A stretch of 18,231 nucleotides of DNA from an uncultured Ruminococcus sp. (GTDB lineage Bacteria > Bacillota > Clostridia > Oscillospirales > Ruminococcaceae): contig CAMWGS010000012.1 in NCBI GenBank assembly GCA_947173865.1, forward strand, positions 1 to 18,231, read 5' to 3'. This document shows positions 15,729 through 18,231 of this stretch, one piece after another. Positions within the stretch are counted from its first letter, which is position 1. The number at the start of each line of letters is the position of its first letter. Below the pieces are notes generated by a model. It ran no database searches and was not told the DNA's origin. It saw only the letters and a program-made list of their open reading frames with translations. The translations under genes and the position numbers were made by a program.

Positions 15729-16482
15729 CGTTTACATCACCTCCCAGCAGTGTAATAACATCTATTATCTTGTCAAAAAACTGCTTGCGGTTGTCGTTTC
15801 CCCTGCATATTTCGTGGAACACCTTTCCGTCCTTTATAAACATAACACGGGACGCATAACTTGCCGTGAAACTGTCGTGCGTAACCATCATAATAGTAGC
15901 ATCGTGTTCGTAGTTGAGGTAATTGAAACGTTCAAGAAGCATTTTAGCGGACTTTGAGTCCAACGCTCCTGTAGGCTCGTCGGCAAGGATTAATTTCGGA
16001 TTTGTTACAATTGCTCTCGCCGAAGCAATTCGCTGTTTTTGACCACCTGACATCTGATAGGGATATTTCTGTAAAACTCCTGTAATGCCCAGTTGCTGAG
16101 CGACGTTTTTCACAGCTTTGTCAATTTCTGCAGGACTTACTTTCTGTATCGACAGTGCAAGTGCAATATTTTCGTAAGCCGTGAGGGTGTCGAGCAGGTT
16201 GAAGTCCTGAAAGATAAAACCGAGCTTTTCACGGCGGAACTGATTGAGCTGTTTGCCTTTGAGGGTGGTTATGTCGATGTTTTCGAGATAAATGTGACCC
16301 GATGTCACTCTGTCGATGGTGGAAATGCAGTTGAGCAGGGTAGTCTTACCACTTCCCGAAGCTCCCATTATTGCCACAAATTCACCCTTATTGACAGTGA
16401 AGGAAATGTCGTCAATAGCTTTTGTAAGACTTGACTTACTGCCATAGTATTTTTCGATTTGCTGTATTTTTAATAATTCCAT
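15718..16482 (-). CDS. BceA-type ABC transporter ATP-binding protein
   Basis: This is a 254-residue cytoplasmic ATPase that powers the BceB-type permease. Walker A is GASGSGKTT with Lys46, then the Q-loop in FIFQDFNLLD, the signature MSGGQKQRIASARAI (Met replaces the usual Leu of LSGGQ), Walker B LILADEPTGALDSKS and the H-loop histidine in MVTHD. The sequence is closest to the MacB/LolD/BceA class. The ATG at 16482 has AAGGAGG 7 bases upstream. The 11-base overlap with the permease gene shows they are made together. Its own promoter and an inverted-repeat operator lie between it and the kinase gene, so the transporter can be induced separately from the sensor genes. Confidence 0.94.
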   Translation of the reverse strand: MELLKIQQIEKYYGSKSSLTKAIDDISFTVNKGEFVAIMGASGSGKTTLLNCISTIDRVTSGHIYLENIDITTLKGKQLNQFRREKLGFIFQDFNLLDTLTAYENIALALSIQKVSPAEIDKAVKNVAQQLGITGVLQKYPYQMSGGQKQRIASARAIVTNPKLILADEPTGALDSKSAKMLLERFNYLNYEHDATIMMVTHDSFTASYASRVMFIKDGKVFHEICRGNDNRKQFFDKIIDVITLLGGDVNDAL

Positions 16483-16510
16483 TTTTCAGCCTCCTTGTTT
16501 TGATGACTTA

Positions 16511-16539
16511 ATTATACAGCAAATATTTTCATTTGTCCT
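16511..16539 (-). promoter_or_regulatory. Predicted promoter of the BceAB-type operon
   Basis: On the - strand the -10 is a perfect TATAAT (16511-16516). With a 17-base spacer the -35 is AGGACA (16534-16539), which matches four of six consensus positions. A weak -35 with an operator array just upstream is the layout of a promoter that needs an activator. Transcription would start about 20 bases before the ribosome binding site of the ATPase gene. Confidence 0.75.
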
Positions 16540-16545
16540 GCGTTT

Positions 16546-16577
16546 AATGTTACGAAACATTACAATTTTGTAATGTT
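16546..16577 (-). promoter_or_regulatory. Predicted BceR-type operator: nested inverted repeats upstream of the transporter promoter
   Basis: AACATTACAA (16556-16565) and TTGTAATGTT (16568-16577) are perfect 10-base arms around two bases. Inside, TTACA-N4-TGTAA (16560-16573) fits the TNACA-N4-TGTAA pattern reported for BceR-like regulators. A third half-site AATGTT (16546-16551) pairs with AACATT (16556-16561) across four bases, making an overlapping second palindrome; AATGTTAC recurs 26 bases apart. The array ends 6 bases upstream of the predicted -35 and overlaps the first two bases of the kinase stop triplet. The likely binder is the response regulator at 17586-18231. Confidence 0.75.
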
Positions 16578-17589
16578 ACTCAATTTTCATGAAATTATTT
16601 TTTCCAAAAATAATGGATATATCTGTAAATTCGTTCTGTACAGACTGGGCTTTTACATCATGTCCGAGACTTTCACAAAGTTTTTTTATAATGTACAGAC
16701 CCATTCCCGTAGATTTTGAATGAGTACGACCGTTTTCGCCAGTATAGGACTTTTCAAATATATACGGCAAATCTGATGCGGGTATTCCTATACCGTTGTC
16801 ACGCATATGAAGTGTTACGGTTTCGTCAGTTTCGACGGCATATATATTAATTTCGGGTTCACGGTCAGAAGAAAAGTACTTCATGCTGTTTCCGATAATC
16901 TGACCCATGATATATTCAAGCCATTTGCTATCGGTCATAACGTTAATGTCAATATTTTCCGTCCCAATAATAACGTTTCTTTGCTGTAGTTCCTCACGGT
17001 TTTTCATGGCAGAAGCGTTAAATGCACGTTTCAGTGAAACTTCTTTTATTAAATAGTCCTTTTCGGCATTTTCACTGCGGACGTAATACATTACATTTTC
17101 AATGCAGTCGTCAATACGTCTCAGCTGTTCGGAATATTTTTCGCTTGTTTCGGGATTATTGTGACACATCAGCAGTAAACTTGCAACAGGCAGTTTTACT
17201 TCATGTACCCATAATTCTATATATTCCTGAAATTCATTGGAATGACGGCGGTATTCTGCCACATTGTCGCACATTGACTTATTTGCTTCACAAAGAACAT
17301 CATAAAAAATCCGTCCTTCATAGAAATCGGGGGATTCGGTCATTGCCGAGAGAAGATATTTCTTGTCGAGAGTTTCTGTATTGGATAAAAGGTCTGTATA
17401 AAATGTTTTCCGTCGGAAATACTCCCATAGTATTTTAAATATATCTGCCATAAAGTATATAATGCCTATTATAATTATCTGTTCTGACTTTATATGAAAC
17501 GCAGACAGAAAGTCCCATATTATCAGCCACACACATAAACTTATAATGACAGAAACAATTTTATCAGCTAAAAACTTTCTGAAATTCAT
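16576..17589 (-). CDS. BceS-type intramembrane-sensing histidine kinase
   Basis: This 337-residue sensor kinase has two closely spaced membrane spans (about 10-30 and 37-56) and almost no extracellular loop, the hallmark of kinases that sense through a partner BceAB transporter rather than by binding the drug. The phosphorylated residue should be His129 in WVHEVKLPVASL. The ATP-binding domain follows with the N-box IGNSMKYF, the G1 box DNGIGIP, the F-box YIFEKSYTG and the G2 box STGMGLYIIKKL. All catalytic boxes look intact. Its ATG overlaps the response regulator stop in an ATGA arrangement. The stop overlaps the predicted operator of the transporter genes downstream. Confidence 0.93.
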   Translation of the reverse strand: MNFRKFLADKIVSVIISLCVWLIIWDFLSAFHIKSEQIIIIGIIYFMADIFKILWEYFRRKTFYTDLLSNTETLDKKYLLSAMTESPDFYEGRIFYDVLCEANKSMCDNVAEYRRHSNEFQEYIELWVHEVKLPVASLLLMCHNNPETSEKYSEQLRRIDDCIENVMYYVRSENAEKDYLIKEVSLKRAFNASAMKNREELQQRNVIIGTENIDINVMTDSKWLEYIMGQIIGNSMKYFSSDREPEINIYAVETDETVTLHMRDNGIGIPASDLPYIFEKSYTGENGRTHSKSTGMGLYIIKKLCESLGHDVKAQSVQNEFTDISIIFGKNNFMKIE

Positions 17590-18231
17590 ATCAGTATATA
17601 CCCCTGTTTCTTGCGTGTTTCTATGGCGTTTTCACAGCCGAAGTCCGCCAGTTTTGAACGCAGACGGCTTATATTTACGGTAAGTGCATTGTCGTTTATA
17701 TATTCCTCATTGTCCCATAGAGTTGTCATAAGGTCGTCACGGGAGACTATCTGTCCCTGACGGTCAAGCAGTAACTGAAAAATAATCATTTCGTTTTTTG
17801 TCAGAATAAGTTCGTCAGTACCGTCGGAAAGACTTCCTTTGGCGGTGTTTACCTGTAAATTCCTGTATGAAGTCTTTATATTGGACGAACGTTTCAGTAC
17901 AGCCGAAATCCTCAAAAGCAGAATTGTCGGGTTATAAGGTTTTGTGATGTAGTCGTCCGCACCGTAACTCATGGAAAGTACTTCATCAATTTCGGATGTT
18001 CTGCTTGTTACCATTATGACAGGCGTATCAGTTTCACGTCGTATTTCTTTCAGAAGTGTTTCACCGTTTATTACAGGAATATTTATGTCAAGAAGAATAA
18101 GGTCTGATTCAGATTCAAGTATATGACGTTTTGAATCTGAAAAATCCGTAAGACATTCGGTTTCGTATCCTGCATTTTTCAGCAGTTCCGCAAGTTCTGT
18201 ACGGATTGATTTGTCGTCCTCAACAATATAT
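17586..18231 (-). CDS. BceR-type OmpR-family response regulator (start just outside window)
   Basis: This two-component regulator is expected to activate the transporter genes. The frame is open to the right edge and reads YIVEDDKSIRTELAELL, so only about two to four N-terminal residues are missing; the Met at 18014 is internal. The receiver domain shows the acidic pair in EDD, the phospho-acceptor Asp in LILLDINIP (codon 18087-18089), the switch region MVTSR and the conserved Lys in TKPYNP. The C-terminal winged helix ends with NDNALTVNISRLRSKL and RKKQGYILI, typical of the OmpR/PhoB group. The stop overlaps the kinase start by 4 bases. Its probable target is the palindrome array at 16546-16577. 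Confidence 0.93.
   Translation of the reverse strand, partial: YIVEDDKSIRTELAELLKNAGYETECLTDFSDSKRHILESESDLILLDINIPVINGETLLKEIRRETDTPVIMVTSRTSEIDEVLSMSYGADDYITKPYNPTILLLRISAVLKRSSNIKTSYRNLQVNTAKGSLSDGTDELILTKNEMIIFQLLLDRQGQIVSRDDLMTTLWDNEEYINDNALTVNISRLRSKLADFGCENAIETRKKQGYILI

Overview
The window looks like a chromosomal segment of a moderately A+T-rich Gram-positive bacterium of the class Clostridia. A Ruminococcus-like member of the Oscillospiraceae is my best guess. The reasons are the gene order around rbgA, rnhB and yraN, the tig-clpP-clpX block, strong AGGAGG-type ribosome binding sites, an intramembrane-sensing kinase with a BceAB-type transporter, and the protein sequences themselves. 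The genus is an inference. No rRNA, tRNA, IS element, CRISPR array or phage gene was seen.

Positions 1-4041 (+ strand) hold a tightly packed housekeeping run. It contains the C-terminal part of the ribosome-assembly GTPase RbgA/YlqF, an unrecognised 106-residue protein, RNase HII, a YraN/UPF0102 nuclease-fold protein, threonine synthase and a metallophosphoesterase. Most neighbours overlap or lie within about 30 bases, so they are probably one operon whose promoter is outside the window.

Positions 4074-7470 (+) hold a proteostasis block: an extended -10 promoter, then trigger factor, ClpP and ClpX, closed by a strong terminator. A 45-residue Cys/Gly/Asn-rich membrane mini-protein lies on the - strand just beyond it. 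The + strand then carries a ClpC-type double AAA+ unfoldase (7795-10137) with a shortened middle domain and an altered second pore loop.

Positions 10155-13638 (- strand) hold a small unit read from a near-consensus promoter. It contains a ribbon-helix-helix-like 80-residue frame that seems to start at ACG, a PflA-like radical SAM protein overlapping it, and a secreted, membrane-anchored protein with two tandem class 3 lipase domains. The second lipase domain appears to have lost its catalytic histidine. A bidirectional terminator separates this unit from clpC, and its minus-strand hairpin includes the lipase stop codon.

Positions 13640-18231 (- strand) hold a complete Bce-type antimicrobial-peptide sensing and resistance module apart from the first few residues of the regulator: OmpR-type response regulator, intramembrane-sensing histidine kinase, ABC ATPase, large FtsX-type permease and terminator. 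Upstream of the ATPase gene is a promoter with a nested inverted-repeat array. It matches the known BceR-type operator pattern (TNACA-N4-TGTAA), so the operator, the regulator and the transporter it should control are all visible.
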